From contig CANLWY010000001.1 of assembly GCA_947494995.1 (NCBI GenBank), positions 989,407 to 1,053,406 on the forward strand: a stretch of 64,000 nt of DNA, written 5' to 3'. The notes under the pieces are model-generated. The model made no database searches, had not been told where the DNA came from, and saw only the letters and a program-made list of their open reading frames with translations. Position numbers and translations under genes: made by a program. Below, piece by piece: positions 25,638 through 36,502 of this stretch. The stretch's first letter is position 1. Each line of letters begins with the position of its first letter. The DNA comes from an uncultured Campylobacterales bacterium (lineage in GTDB: Bacteria; Campylobacterota; Campylobacteria; Campylobacterales; Arcobacteraceae).

Positions 25638-26399
25638 TTGAGATTTGTTCAATTTATAGAAAATATTGGTACTATTGTTGTTAACTCTGCTGTTAGAACC
25701 TATGATTTTTTACGTTTTCTTTTTCTATTTATTGGTCAAATTTTTTCAACAAAAAGTTACTCTAAAAACTCAAGAGAGTTTTTAATCGAACAGATATATG
25801 AGAATAGTATAAAACATCTTTTCTCTTTCGTTTTTCTTGCACTGTTTTTAGGCTCAATTTTAATAGTTATTGCAATTAGTTTTGCAAAAAGTTTTGGTTT
25901 GCAAGAACAAATAGGCGATTTACTTGTTCTCTTTATAGTAAATGAATTTTCACCATTTTTCACAACACTTTTTTTTATTTTAGTTTATACTTTATCTAGT
26001 CATGAAAAAATACAAAATATTAAAAAAGATAAACAAAATATAATAAATGAAGTCTATGTCCCAAAGCTTATAAATATTCTATTTATGACTCCATTAATGG
26101 CTTTGTTCTTTGCATCTATTATGATGGCAAGTGGATATATAGTCTCTTATTTTTATCTTAATATTGACTTGTTGACATATAAGAGTTTAATCTTTAGTTC
26201 GATTAGTTTTGAAAATATTCTAATACTTCTATTGAAGGGTTTGATTTTTGGGTTTATTTCTATTTTTGTTCCTATATATTTTGGACACTATAGAGAAAAA
26301 GATAGTTTAAATGTTACACGCAGTGTTGTAAGAATTTTAGTTATAATATTAAGTATGTTACTCTTAACAGAATTTTTATTGATATTGATTTTTTATTAA
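25638..26399 (+). CDS. MlaE-like lipid-transport permease
   Basis: 253 aa, TTG start at 25638. Amphipathic N-terminal helix followed by five or six membrane helices, with the MlaE-type order (interfacial helix, FEISPFFTTLFF-like region, EVYVPKLINILFMTPLMALFF). Permeases of this family pair with an MlaF ATPase and an MlaD MCE protein to move phospholipids across the periplasm. Here the gene is followed directly by the MCE gene. No ATPase is present between them. Confidence 0.85.
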   Translation: MRFVQFIENIGTIVVNSAVRTYDFLRFLFLFIGQIFSTKSYSKNSREFLIEQIYENSIKHLFSFVFLALFLGSILIVIAISFAKSFGLQEQIGDLLVLFIVNEFSPFFTTLFFILVYTLSSHEKIQNIKKDKQNIINEVYVPKLINILFMTPLMALFFASIMMASGYIVSYFYLNIDLLTYKSLIFSSISFENILILLLKGLIFGFISIFVPIYFGHYREKDSLNVTRSVVRILVIILSMLLLTEFLLILIFY

Positions 26400-26412
26400 G
26401 GTTTTGCAATTT

Positions 26413-27348
26413 ATGACAAATAATAGATTGAAGTTTAAAGTTGGTTTTTTTATTTTTATTTTACTTATTAATATAGTAGGGGTTATCACTTATATCTTTA
26501 TTAAAAAAGGTACTTTTGAAAAAAGATATAACTATCATCTTATTACTTATACAGCAGAACCTTTTTCTGTAGGGATGCCTGTAAAAGTTTCAGGTTTTCA
26601 AATAGGAAGAGTTGATAAAGTAAAACTTGAAGATAATGGAGCTGTAAAAGTTACCTTTTCTGTAAATAAAGCAAATCTAAAATGGGTTGCAGAAGATAGT
26701 CTTTTAATGATACGAAAACCACTTTTAGGTTCTGCACAGATTATTTTATATTCTGCTATTGGAAATCCTATACTAAAAGAGGGAACAATATTGAATAATA
26801 TACTTAGTAATGATATTAATGACTTAGTCCAAAAATTAGAACCAATTGTCATTAAACTTGGGAATATAGTTAATTCAATAGATAAAATCACAACATATAT
26901 TGCAAAAGAAGATTCAGAACTTATAAAAATTCTTAAAAACCTAGAGCAGTTTAGCTCAACTTTAGTGCAAAATAAATCTTTACTTACTAGTCTTACTGGT
27001 GATAGTAAAGCAACAGAGTCTTTTATAAATAGTATAAACAAACTAAACTCTTTAATAGGTAATTTTAATAAAGTAGGCTCAAATCTAAATAAAACAACAA
27101 TAGATCTAAATAAAGAGTTAATGCCACTTTTACAGGAGTTTATGAAAGAGTTAAATGAAATTGCAAAAGACATTGAGTCAAAATTAAAAAGCCTTGATTC
27201 TGTAGTTGATTCAGTAAGCAAATCTGATAAAGATATTATAGAAATAAAAAAACAAGTAAAAACAGGACTATCAAAAACTAATCAAATTATTGAAAAAGTT
27301 GATAACATTTTTTTAGATGAAGAAAATGAAAAGGTAGTTTTACCATGA
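26413..27348 (+). CDS. MlaD-like MCE-domain protein
   Basis: 312 aa from the ATG at 26413 (spacing from AAGG fits better than the TTG at 26404). One N-terminal membrane helix at about 10-30, an MCE domain at about 40-120 (VGMPVKVSGFQIGRVDKVKL), then a long helical/coiled region to 300. MCE proteins form a hexameric ring that shuttles lipids. Second gene of the Mla-like operon; overlaps the next gene by 4 nt (ATGA). Confidence 0.87.
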   Translation: MTNNRLKFKVGFFIFILLINIVGVITYIFIKKGTFEKRYNYHLITYTAEPFSVGMPVKVSGFQIGRVDKVKLEDNGAVKVTFSVNKANLKWVAEDSLLMIRKPLLGSAQIILYSAIGNPILKEGTILNNILSNDINDLVQKLEPIVIKLGNIVNSIDKITTYIAKEDSELIKILKNLEQFSSTLVQNKSLLTSLTGDSKATESFINSINKLNSLIGNFNKVGSNLNKTTIDLNKELMPLLQEFMKELNEIAKDIESKLKSLDSVVDSVSKSDKDIIEIKKQVKTGLSKTNQIIEKVDNIFLDEENEKVVLP

Positions 27349-27995
27349 AAATATTAATTTCAACACTTTTTTTAGTTTTTTTCTTTCTAGGATGTTCTTT
27401 TAAATCCCCTGAGAATAAATGGGAATATAATAGTGCAAGTGCTTTTGCTTCATATACAAAAAATTTTTTAACTGCAAATGATGAAATTGCCCAAGATGAT
27501 TTAAATAGAGCAATTAAGTATTCAAAGCAGAGTGCAAATTTGGAACAACTCTCTCGTGTTTATTTAGGTAAATGTGCTTTAAATATAAGCATTGGTATAA
27601 AAGATGAGTGTAAAGAGTATAAACAAATAGATGAATTACTTAGATCAAAAGAGTTAAAAGCATATTTTTTGATGCTACAAAATAGTTTGAAAGAAGAACA
27701 GATAATAAATCTTCCTAAACAATATCAAGGGTTTAATAAGTATGCCTATTTTAAGAAGTATGATAAAGCATTTGAAGAGATAGAAAATATAAAACAGCCA
27801 AGTTCAAAATTTATAGCTTCTAGTTTGATAAAAAAACAGTTACAAAAATCACAAGTTGAGTATCTAATAAATCAAGCTTCATTTTATGGTTTTAAAAAAG
27901 TTGTTCTTTTTTGGCTAAACTATTTAAAAGAGATAGAGCCTAATAAAATGGAAAAAGAGAAAATATCTAAAAAGATAAAAATACTAAAAAACTAA
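27345..27995 (+). CDS. Lipoprotein of the Mla-like operon
   Basis: 216 aa with a lipobox (FLGC, Cys17) and mostly helical, TPR-like repeats after it. It overlaps the MCE gene by ATGA. I do not recognise the family, but its position as third gene of an Mla-type operon suggests an outer-membrane or periplasmic partner of the MCE protein, in the place where MlaA/MlaC-like proteins sit elsewhere. Confidence 0.7.
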   Translation: MKILISTLFLVFFFLGCSFKSPENKWEYNSASAFASYTKNFLTANDEIAQDDLNRAIKYSKQSANLEQLSRVYLGKCALNISIGIKDECKEYKQIDELLRSKELKAYFLMLQNSLKEEQIINLPKQYQGFNKYAYFKKYDKAFEEIENIKQPSSKFIASSLIKKQLQKSQVEYLINQASFYGFKKVVLFWLNYLKEIEPNKMEKEKISKKIKILKN

Positions 27996-28135
27996 GTTAA
28001 AAAACATAAACAATTTTTCTACTTTTTAAATAGTTTTGTTAATTAAGACAAATTTTATCCTATTTAAATTATAATTCCACAAATTAATTTAAAATGACGT
28101 CTTTTTATGGTATTATTTTGCCTTAAAAATGCTAA

Positions 28136-29344
<1,209 letters not shown>

Positions 29345-29366
29345 GAATAGAAAATAAGGAAAATAA

Positions 29367-30347
29367 ATGGCTAAAAATGATTTAATAAGTGGTTCAATTT
29401 GGGATGAATATTCAAACCAAGTAATCCATAGAATGGATAACCCATCTCATCAAGGTGAGATTACTGAAGAACAAGCTAAACAAATGGGTGGAAAACTTAT
29501 TGTTGCTGATTTTGGAGCTGAGTCATGTGGAGATGCAGTAAGACTTTACTGGTGTGTAAATCCTGAAACAGATGAGATATTAGATTCTAAATTTAAATCT
29601 TTTGGATGTGGTACAGCAATTGCTTCTTCTGATGCTATGGCAGAACTTTGTGTTGGTAAAAAAGTTCAAGAAGCAGTAAAAATTACAAATATTGATGTTG
29701 AGCATGCACTTAGAGATCACCCTGATGTTCCTGCAGTTCCACCTCAAAAAATGCACTGTTCAGTAATGGCTTATGATGTTATTAAAAAAGCAGCTGGAAC
29801 TTACCTTGATGTTGATATGGAATCTTTTGAAGAAGAGCAAATTATCTGTGAGTGTGCAAGGGTAACTTTAGGAACTTTACAAGAAGTTATTAGAATCAAT
29901 GATCTTAAGACTGTTGAAGAAGTTACTGATTTTACAAAAGCAGGAGCATTTTGTAAATCATGTATTAAGCCTGGTGGTCACGAAGAAAAAGATATTTATC
30001 TAGTTGACATTTTAAAAGATGTTAGAGCTGATATGGAACAAGAAAAATTAAAAGAAGCAGCTGATGCAAGTGCCGCTGGAGCAGCTTCATTTGATAAAAT
30101 GACAATTGTTCAAAGAATCAAATTAATTGATGAAGTTTTAGATGCTGATATTAGACCAATGTTAATGATGGATGGTGGAAACATGGAAATCATTGATATT
30201 AAAGAGAATATTCCTCACTATGACTTATATATCAGATATTTAGGTGCGTGTGTAGGTTGTGCTTCAGGTGATACTGGAACACTATACGCTATTGAATCTG
30301 TATTAAAACAAAAGGTTGATGAAAATATTAGAGTTTTACCTATCTAA
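29367..30347 (+). CDS. nifU: NifU Fe-S cluster scaffold, three-domain form
   Basis: 326 aa. N-terminal IscU-like scaffold (conserved Cys in ESCGDAV, GCGTAIAS and MHCSVMA), a central BFD-like 2Fe-2S domain with four Cys (ICECARVT and FCKSCIKPGG), and a C-terminal Nfu domain with the CVGCAS pair. This full-length form builds and delivers clusters. It follows nifS by 22 nt, so both are co-transcribed. No nitrogenase genes are near, so it probably serves general Fe-S assembly. Confidence 0.95.
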   Translation: MAKNDLISGSIWDEYSNQVIHRMDNPSHQGEITEEQAKQMGGKLIVADFGAESCGDAVRLYWCVNPETDEILDSKFKSFGCGTAIASSDAMAELCVGKKVQEAVKITNIDVEHALRDHPDVPAVPPQKMHCSVMAYDVIKKAAGTYLDVDMESFEEEQIICECARVTLGTLQEVIRINDLKTVEEVTDFTKAGAFCKSCIKPGGHEEKDIYLVDILKDVRADMEQEKLKEAADASAAGAASFDKMTIVQRIKLIDEVLDADIRPMLMMDGGNMEIIDIKENIPHYDLYIRYLGACVGCASGDTGTLYAIESVLKQKVDENIRVLPI

Positions 30348-30379
30348 TATCCAAAATACTAATAAAATGGATTTTATTT

Positions 30380-30979
30380 ATGAATAAATTCATTTTTCAA
30401 AGACTTATGAGAGCTTTTTCTTCTCTGCTTATTGCAGGGGCTCTTATAGGCTTTCTTCATTCCTATGATATATTTTTAGCAATGCTACTTGCTATATTAC
30501 TATTCTATGTTATTTATCGTGAAATAAAAAAAGAACAAACAGAAAAAAAGATTTTTATATTAATTTCTGGAACTGTTTTATGTGCAGTTTTTGGTTTTTT
30601 AGTTGAGTTTTGGGGTGTAACAAATGGCTACTGGACTTATCATGATTTAGACGGAAGAGAGTTTCCTTATTGGTTACCCTTTGCTTGGGCTTTAACTTTT
30701 CCTTTTTTATATAGATTTGAAGAGTCCATATTAAAAGTTAATACTTTTTCTTTTAAAACTAAAATTGCATTTGTTGCTATAACTTCAGCTGTATTACCCA
30801 CTTGGGGAGAGATTATAACTATTAATCTTGGTGTTTGGACATATCATTGGCCTTATCAGTTTTTTGGAGTTCCTTTATTAGCTATATTTTTACTTATGGT
30901 ATTTCATACTTTTGTTTTTTTATTTTACTTTATTTATTGCAAGAAAAATGGTGTAAAAAATAATGTCTTTAACCCATAA
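30380..30979 (+). CDS. Membrane protein of unknown function
   Basis: 199 aa with about six predicted helices. Two Trp-rich extramembrane segments (TNGYWTYHDLDGREFPYW and GVWTYHWPYQFF) are striking, and the order helix-GFLVEFWG-YWTY suggests a related fold to small cofactor-binding membrane proteins, but I do not recognise the family. It follows nifU by 32 nt and could be part of the same transcript. Confidence 0.65.
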   Translation: MNKFIFQRLMRAFSSLLIAGALIGFLHSYDIFLAMLLAILLFYVIYREIKKEQTEKKIFILISGTVLCAVFGFLVEFWGVTNGYWTYHDLDGREFPYWLPFAWALTFPFLYRFEESILKVNTFSFKTKIAFVAITSAVLPTWGEIITINLGVWTYHWPYQFFGVPLLAIFLLMVFHTFVFLFYFIYCKKNGVKNNVFNP

Positions 30980-31055
30980 TTTATTCAAAAGTTAGAATAT
31001 CTGTATATTATTTGAATAATTGATAATAATCAATGTAGAATATATTCTTTTTTTA

Positions 31056-31061
31056 TATAAT
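31056..31061 (+). promoter_or_regulatory. Probable -10 box for the hemerythrin gene
   Basis: TATAAT preceded by a T-rich stretch, 30 nt before the ATG at 31091. Confidence 0.4.
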
Positions 31062-31090
31062 TCTTTATAAATAAGTTTAAGGAAAATTAT

Positions 31091-31534
31091 ATGGAAACAA
31101 TTAGTACGTTTTTAACACAAGATCATAGAGATTGTGATGATATGTTTGCAAAATTAGAAAACACTGTTGCAAGTGAGAATTGGAATGACGTTGAAAAAGA
31201 GTTTGAAGTTTTTTATTCTGATATGATTCATCACTTTGATATGGAAGAGAAAGTTATGTTCCCAGCTTTTGAAGCTAGAACTGGAATGCAAGGTGGACCT
31301 ACTCAAGTTATGAGAATGGAACATGCTCAAATGAAACAAGTTTTAGAACAAATGAAACAAGATGTTATAAATAAAGACAAAAATCATTTTTTTGGACTTT
31401 CTGAAACTCTTATGATGTTAATGCAACAACATAATATGAAAGAAGAACAAATGCTTTATAGAATGGCAGATCAACACTTAGGAGCTGATACTAATTTAGT
31501 TGTAAATGAGATGAAAGAATTAGAAAGAGCATAA
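31091..31534 (+). CDS. Hemerythrin-domain (HHE) protein
   Basis: 147-aa cytoplasmic protein. The iron ligands of the HHE family are visible: DHRDCDD at the N-terminus, HHFDMEE near 47-52, MEHAQM near 80 and QQHNMKEEQM near 115. Such proteins bind O2 or NO with a di-iron site. One base separates it from the NnrS-like gene, supporting a role in handling nitric oxide or oxygen. Confidence 0.9.
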   Translation: METISTFLTQDHRDCDDMFAKLENTVASENWNDVEKEFEVFYSDMIHHFDMEEKVMFPAFEARTGMQGGPTQVMRMEHAQMKQVLEQMKQDVINKDKNHFFGLSETLMMLMQQHNMKEEQMLYRMADQHLGADTNLVVNEMKELERA

Positions 31535-31535
31535 T

Positions 31536-32813
31536 ATGTATAATGAAGGTCTATCCCTAGATCAAGCCCCACCAATATCTGTACCTTTTAGATTCTTTAT
31601 AACAGCACCAATTTTTGCAATAATAATTGGTGCTTTAGTTATCTTTAATGATGCTGATCTTCTTATGAATAGATATTCTACAATAACAATTGCAATTGTT
31701 CATTTATTTACCCTTGGGATTTTATCAATGATAATTGTTGGAGCTATGCAACAAATGATGCCAGTCTTAGCTGGTGCAGTTATTAAAAAGCCAATACTTT
31801 TTGCAAATATAGTTCATGCTTCTTTAACTTTAGGAACAGTTTTTTTTACTTTATATTTCATATATTTGACAAAAGTATTATTAATATTAGCAACTGTTTT
31901 ATTAGCTATTGCTTTCTTGACTTTTTTCTTTATGGCAATAAAGCTTTTATATAAAGTAGAGTTTTTAACTTCAACAGTTGTTGCAATGAGAATTTTTGCA
32001 GTTTTAGGTTTAATTACAATTTTACTTGGGCTTCATTTATCAGGAGCACATATAAGTGATAATATAGGAGCTAATCATTACTCTTTTGTAGCTATTCACA
32101 TACTTTTTGGAATGTTTGGTTTTGCAGTTTTACTTATAATGGGAGTATCTTTTCAAGTAATTCCTATGTTTTATGTGGCAAAAGATTTTCCAAAGTTTAT
32201 ACAAAATAGAGTACCTTATATTTTGACTTTTTTACTTTTTGCTTATATTGTTTTTGAGTTTTTATCTATAGATTTAAGTATATTGAAATTTTTACTTCTT
32301 TTTATTGTTGGATTTTTTGCATATTATGGTATTCATAGTTTAAATAATAGAAAAAGACCTATTTTTGATGTTACTCTTCTTTATTGGAAACTCTCTTTAT
32401 ACTCTTTGCTTATATCCCTTATAATTTGGACTTTTTATAAGGATGTTGATTTTTTACTTTCAATAGTTTTTGCTTTAGGATTTTTATATTCACTTCTTCA
32501 AGGTATGGTTTATAAGATTATTCCTTTTTTATGTTGGTTTCATCTTACTTCAAAAGGATATTTTACAGTCCCAACGATGAGAGAATTAATAGTTGAAAGT
32601 AGTATAAGATTACAGTTTTATATTTATATAAGTTCAGTGCTATTTTTTATACTTGCTTTTTATTTATCAGCAATATTTTTATATTTAGGTGCAGGACTTT
32701 TTATAGTCTCAAATATTTTGTTTTTATTTAATATTACAAATGCAATAAAAAAATATATGGAAATTGCTAAAACTGACCCGATGGATATGTCAAGTTTTCA
32801 AATGCCTTCATAA
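31536..32813 (+). CDS. NnrS-like heme-copper-type membrane protein
   Basis: 425 aa with about 11-12 helices. Motifs VHLFTLGILSMIIVGAMQQMMPVL and GLHLSGAHISDN, with several conserved His, match NnrS-related proteins that resemble cytochrome oxidase subunit I. NnrS proteins protect against nitric oxide. It follows the hemerythrin gene by 1 nt. The exact subfamily is uncertain, and a non-NO function is possible. Confidence 0.7.
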   Translation: MYNEGLSLDQAPPISVPFRFFITAPIFAIIIGALVIFNDADLLMNRYSTITIAIVHLFTLGILSMIIVGAMQQMMPVLAGAVIKKPILFANIVHASLTLGTVFFTLYFIYLTKVLLILATVLLAIAFLTFFFMAIKLLYKVEFLTSTVVAMRIFAVLGLITILLGLHLSGAHISDNIGANHYSFVAIHILFGMFGFAVLLIMGVSFQVIPMFYVAKDFPKFIQNRVPYILTFLLFAYIVFEFLSIDLSILKFLLLFIVGFFAYYGIHSLNNRKRPIFDVTLLYWKLSLYSLLISLIIWTFYKDVDFLLSIVFALGFLYSLLQGMVYKIIPFLCWFHLTSKGYFTVPTMRELIVESSIRLQFYIYISSVLFFILAFYLSAIFLYLGAGLFIVSNILFLFNITNAIKKYMEIAKTDPMDMSSFQMPS

Positions 32814-32825
32814 TAAACAATCTGA

Positions 32826-32854
32826 TATAATACGCCAAAAATTATAGGCGTATT
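32826..32854 (+). promoter_or_regulatory. argH promoter with overlapping perfect hairpin
   Basis: TATAAT at 32826-32831 partly lies inside a perfect inverted repeat AATACGCC (32829-32836)/GGCGTATT (32847-32854), 17 nt before the argH ATG. An operator that covers the -10 box, or a 5' leader hairpin, would both fit. Confidence 0.45.
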
Positions 32855-32871
32855 ATAAAGGATTGTACTAC

Positions 32872-34257
32872 ATGTCAAACGATCAAATTTTAAAAAACAC
32901 TAATGCACAAATTTTAGATGAGTTCAACGCTTCAATTATGTTTGATAAAGAGCTTTATTCACAAGATATCAAGGGTTCTATTGCACATTCTCAAATGTTA
33001 TGTGAGCAAGGGGTATTAACAAAAGAAGAGCAAGAAGCTATTGAAAATGGGCTTCTTCAAGTAAAAGAAGAGATTGAGTCTGGAAAATTTGAGTTTACAC
33101 TTGCAACAGAAGATATTCATATGGCAGTTGAGAGTAGATTAACTGAAATTATTGGAGAACCTGGTAAAAAACTTCATACAGCAAGAAGTAGAAATGACCA
33201 AGTAGCAACTGATTTTAGACTTTATGTTCAGGAAAAATCATTAAGTATAAAAGAGCAATTAAAAGAGCTAATTGAAGTTTTTGTAGATGTTGCAAATAAA
33301 CATACAACAACTTTAATTCCAGGAATGACTCACTTACAACATGCCCAGCCACTTAACTTTGGTTATCATTTGTTAGCTTATGCAAATATGTTTAAAAGGG
33401 ATTTTGAAAGATTTGAAAGTTCATATGAGAGAAATAACTACTCTCCTTTAGGAAGTGCTGCACTTGCAGGAACTCCTCACAACATAGATAGAAATTCTAC
33501 TTGTGAAAAGCTTGGTTTTACTGCTCCAACTGCACATGCTATGGATACAGTATCAGATAGGGACTTTGCTTTAGAAATTTTATTTAATATTTCTACTTCA
33601 ATGATGCATATTTCAAGAATATCTGAAGAGCTAATTACTTGGTCATCATACGAGTTCCAATTTGTAAGAATGTCTGATGAATATGCAACAACATCTTCTA
33701 TTATGCCACAAAAGAAAAACCCAGATGTTCCAGAACTTTTAAGAGGAAAAACAGGAAGAGTTTATGGAAATCTTATCTCTTTATTGACAGTAATGAAAGG
33801 TCTTCCTTTAGCATATAATAAAGATACTCAAGAAGATAAAGAGGGTGTATTTGATTCTGTAAAAACTATAGAAATTTCACTAACAATTTTAACAGAAGTA
33901 ATAAAAACAATGATTGTAAATGTAGATAAAATGGAATCTGCTTGTAAAATAGGTCACTTAAGTGCAACAGACTTAGCAGATTTTTTAGTTCAAAAACAGA
34001 ATATGCCATTTAGAACGGCATATTATATTACGAAAGATGTAGTTGAAAAGGCAAATACTTTAGGTAAAGATATTTCGGAACTAACACTTGATGAGATACA
34101 AAGTTCTAATGAAGAGATTAAAAATATTGATGAAGAGATTATCATGTATCTTGATTTAAGAAACTCTATGAATGCAAGAACTTCTTTAGGTGGAACATCA
34201 ACTATTCAAACAGTTGAACAAATTAAAGTTTTTGAAGAGTGGCTAAAAAGTAATTAA
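32872..34257 (+). CDS. argH: Argininosuccinate lyase
   Basis: 461 aa from ATG 32872 (AAAGGA 10 nt upstream; the TTG at 32863 gives no ribosome site). Last step of arginine synthesis: argininosuccinate to arginine plus fumarate. The fumarase/lyase signature [14 protein letters not shown] with the catalytic serine loop is present, as is [13 protein letters not shown] and TPHNIDR. Ends just before a bidirectional terminator. The argC gene lies 2 kb away at 36502, so arginine genes are scattered. Confidence 0.97.
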   Translation: MSNDQILKNTNAQILDEFNASIMFDKELYSQDIKGSIAHSQMLCEQGVLTKEEQEAIENGLLQVKEEIESGKFEFTLATEDIHMAVESRLTEIIGEPGKKLHTARSRNDQVATDFRLYVQEKSLSIKEQLKELIEVFVDVANKHTTTLIPGMTHLQHAQPLNFGYHLLAYANMFKRDFERFESSYERNNYSPLGSAALAGTPHNIDRNSTCEKLGFTAPTAHAMDTVSDRDFALEILFNISTSMMHISRISEELITWSSYEFQFVRMSDEYATTSSIMPQKKNPDVPELLRGKTGRVYGNLISLLTVMKGLPLAYNKDTQEDKEGVFDSVKTIEISLTILTEVIKTMIVNVDKMESACKIGHLSATDLADFLVQKQNMPFRTAYYITKDVVEKANTLGKDISELTLDEIQSSNEEIKNIDEEIIMYLDLRNSMNARTSLGGTSTIQTVEQIKVFEEWLKSN

Positions 34258-34264
34258 ACATAAA

Positions 34265-34297
34265 AAAAGCTTAGATGAAAATATCATCTAAGCTTTT
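34265..34297. terminator. Bidirectional terminator between argH and cheV
   Basis: Perfect 14-bp stem AAAAGCTTAGATGA (34265-34278)/TCATCTAAGCTTTT (34284-34297) with a 5-nt loop and A/T runs at both ends. Confidence 0.9.
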
Positions 34298-34317
34298 AAA
34301 ATTTTATAATATCTTTT

Positions 34318-35220
34318 TTAAGATAAGAACTGCTTAGCAGTATTGTAAAGAGATTGAATATCAGTCTTCCCAATAAATCCATCTACTCCAATTTGATTCA
34401 TCTTATTTTTTACAGCATCAGTAGTCATAGAAGAGTTTACAACTACAGGTATATGGGCATAACTATTGTTTTGCTTTATGAATGATGCTACTTGGAATCC
34501 ATCCGCTTCAGGCATTTCGATATCTGTAATAATGAGTGCAATATCTTCAGGATTTAACTCTTCAATTCTTTTAAGAATTTGAGCTCCATTTGAATACATC
34601 TCAAAATTGATATGTGCTTTTTTGAAGAATTTTGTTAAAACTTCTCTTGCAACTCCTGAATCTTCAGCTGCAAGCACTAATTTTTTTGTATCAAAAGGTG
34701 ACTCTACATATTTGTTTAAAGTGTCATCACCATCATCAACCCAACCTAAATCTTTCAACAGTTGTTCTGCATTAAAAACTGTACATAGTTCATCACTGTT
34801 ATCCACTTTTACATAAGTTGTATATGTAATTTTAGAGTTTGTCTCTTCAGAATGTCTTAACTCGTCTGTAGTTTTTTCTACTATGTCAAGCATATCTTTA
34901 ATTAAGAAACCTACTTTTTTATGGTTAAATTCACAAAAGATAATTAGTTTATATTCACTCATTGGAAGTGCTGATAATCCAAGCCATGCGTCAAGATTTA
35001 TCAGTGTTACAGGTTCCCCTCTAATAGTAGCAATACCAGCAACTACATCAGTATCTGTTGGAGTATCATTAACAGTAACTTCTTCAGTAATTATAAATGC
35101 CTTAACTTTTGCAATATTGATTGCATAAATATTATTATGTCCAGTGTAAAATACAGCTAATTGTTGTACATTTCGTAAATGACCTTGTGTCATTTGTTCA
35201 ACGCTATTAATACCACTCAT
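34318..35220 (-). CDS. cheV: CheV chemotaxis coupling protein
   Basis: 300 aa. CheW-like coupling domain at about 15-165, then a receiver domain at about 180-300 with the phospho-acceptor Asp in IITDIEMPEADG and the conserved Thr/Lys in VVNSSMT and GKTD. CheV links receptors to CheA and is adjusted by phosphorylation; it is widespread in Campylobacterota. Probably a partner of chemoreceptors such as the one at 1495. Confidence 0.93.
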   Translation of the reverse strand: MSGINSVEQMTQGHLRNVQQLAVFYTGHNNIYAINIAKVKAFIITEEVTVNDTPTDTDVVAGIATIRGEPVTLINLDAWLGLSALPMSEYKLIIFCEFNHKKVGFLIKDMLDIVEKTTDELRHSEETNSKITYTTYVKVDNSDELCTVFNAEQLLKDLGWVDDGDDTLNKYVESPFDTKKLVLAAEDSGVAREVLTKFFKKAHINFEMYSNGAQILKRIEELNPEDIALIITDIEMPEADGFQVASFIKQNNSYAHIPVVVNSSMTTDAVKNKMNQIGVDGFIGKTDIQSLYNTAKQFLS

Positions 35221-35290
35221 GAAGACCCTTTTTTACTTAATTACTAAATTATATTGCTTTTTTTCTTATAGTTAACTTTAAAAAATTATT

Positions 35291-35956
35291 TTATTTCTTT
35301 TTGTTAAGTAGTTTTCTAATTGCAATAGATGCAATCATAAACCCAAATGAACCAGTTACAGCTTCAAAACTTCCTTTTTCAAGGCACTTTGGCTCTTCAC
35401 TTGAAAAAACAACTTTAAACTTTTTCTTAAAACCAATTTTTTTCAATTCATATCTTATTTTTCTAATAAATGGGTCATTATATGTTTCCCAAATAGATTT
35501 ATACTCAATTTTACTAGGGTCAAATCTTTTAGCACTACCACTTGTAGTAATAACTTTTGTATAATATTTGTTGATTAAATGAACTTTAGGTTTAATATCA
35601 TCAATGGCATCTAAAATGTAATCATATTGTGAAAAATCAAAATTATCAATCCATTCGGGGGTGATTTTTACGTTTATAGCAGTTACTTCAGGATATCTAT
35701 TTTTTAAAGATTCTACTTTAATTTTACCAATATTTCCATGACTTCCTAATTGTCTATTCATATTTGAATCTTCATACGTATCAAAATCAACAATTGTAAT
35801 ATCAGTAACTCCTGTATTGTAAAGTGAATCTAAAGCAAAACTTCCAACTCCACCAACGCCTAAAAGTATAAGTTTTGAATTTTGAAGTTTATTGAAGTTC
35901 TCTTCACCAAAAAGTTTTATTGTTCTATCGTATCTTTGCATATCTACTCTTTCCAT
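35291..35956 (-). CDS. tcdA: TcdA-like E1-type activating enzyme (t6A dehydratase)
   Basis: 221-aa ThiF/E1-fold protein. The ATP-binding GVGGVGS near 32 and the aspartate/arginine pattern DFDTYEDSNMNRQ are conserved. The family (TcdA/CsdL/YgdL) cyclises t6A37 in tRNA to ct6A with ATP. The size fits TcdA and no ThiS or MoaD gene is near, so I prefer TcdA over ThiF or MoeB. No CxxC zinc site is seen. Confidence 0.75.
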   Translation of the reverse strand: MERVDMQRYDRTIKLFGEENFNKLQNSKLILLGVGGVGSFALDSLYNTGVTDITIVDFDTYEDSNMNRQLGSHGNIGKIKVESLKNRYPEVTAINVKITPEWIDNFDFSQYDYILDAIDDIKPKVHLINKYYTKVITTSGSAKRFDPSKIEYKSIWETYNDPFIRKIRYELKKIGFKKKFKVVFSSEEPKCLEKGSFEAVTGSFGFMIASIAIRKLLNKKK

Positions 35957-36016
35957 ATTTTATAAAAATTTGGGTATTATATCAAATTAATTGAAATTTA
36001 TATATTAGGAGGCTTC

Positions 36017-36502
36017 ATGGATAAAGAGCCAATGACGCGAGTAGGTTATGAAAAAATTACAGGCGAATTAGATTTTTTAAAAAATAAAGAGAGACCAGAA
36101 ACAGTAATTGCCTTGGATGAAGCAAGACAATTAGGTGACTTAAAAGAGAATGCAGAGTATCATGCTGCAAAAGAAAAACTAGCTTTAATTGATGTAAATA
36201 TTGCGGAATTAGGTGCAGTTATTAGTAAAGCTGTAATTATAGATCCTGAAACACTTCCTCATGATAAAGTAAGTTTTGGTTCAACAGTTGAATTAGTTGA
36301 TGTTGATACCGATGAAGAGTTTAATTACTCTATTGTTGGTGGAGTAGAATCAAGTGCAGAAAAAGGACTTATTTCTTTTAATTCTCCTCTAGCAAAACAA
36401 CTTTTAGGAAAAGAAGAAGGGGATGAAGTAACTGCAACTCTTCCTGGTGGTCAAAAAACCTATGAAGTATTAAGTGTGGGATATAAGGAGTTAGAGTTAT
36501 AA
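36017..36502 (+). CDS. greA: Transcription elongation factor GreA
   Basis: 161 aa. N-terminal coiled coil with the acidic tip (LGDLKENAEYHAAKEK) and the C-terminal FKBP-like domain. It stimulates cleavage of backtracked RNA by RNA polymerase. AGGAGG lies 6 nt before the ATG. The stop overlaps the argC start (TAATG). Confidence 0.97.
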   Translation: MDKEPMTRVGYEKITGELDFLKNKERPETVIALDEARQLGDLKENAEYHAAKEKLALIDVNIAELGAVISKAVIIDPETLPHDKVSFGSTVELVDVDTDEEFNYSIVGGVESSAEKGLISFNSPLAKQLLGKEEGDEVTATLPGGQKTYEVLSVGYKELEL

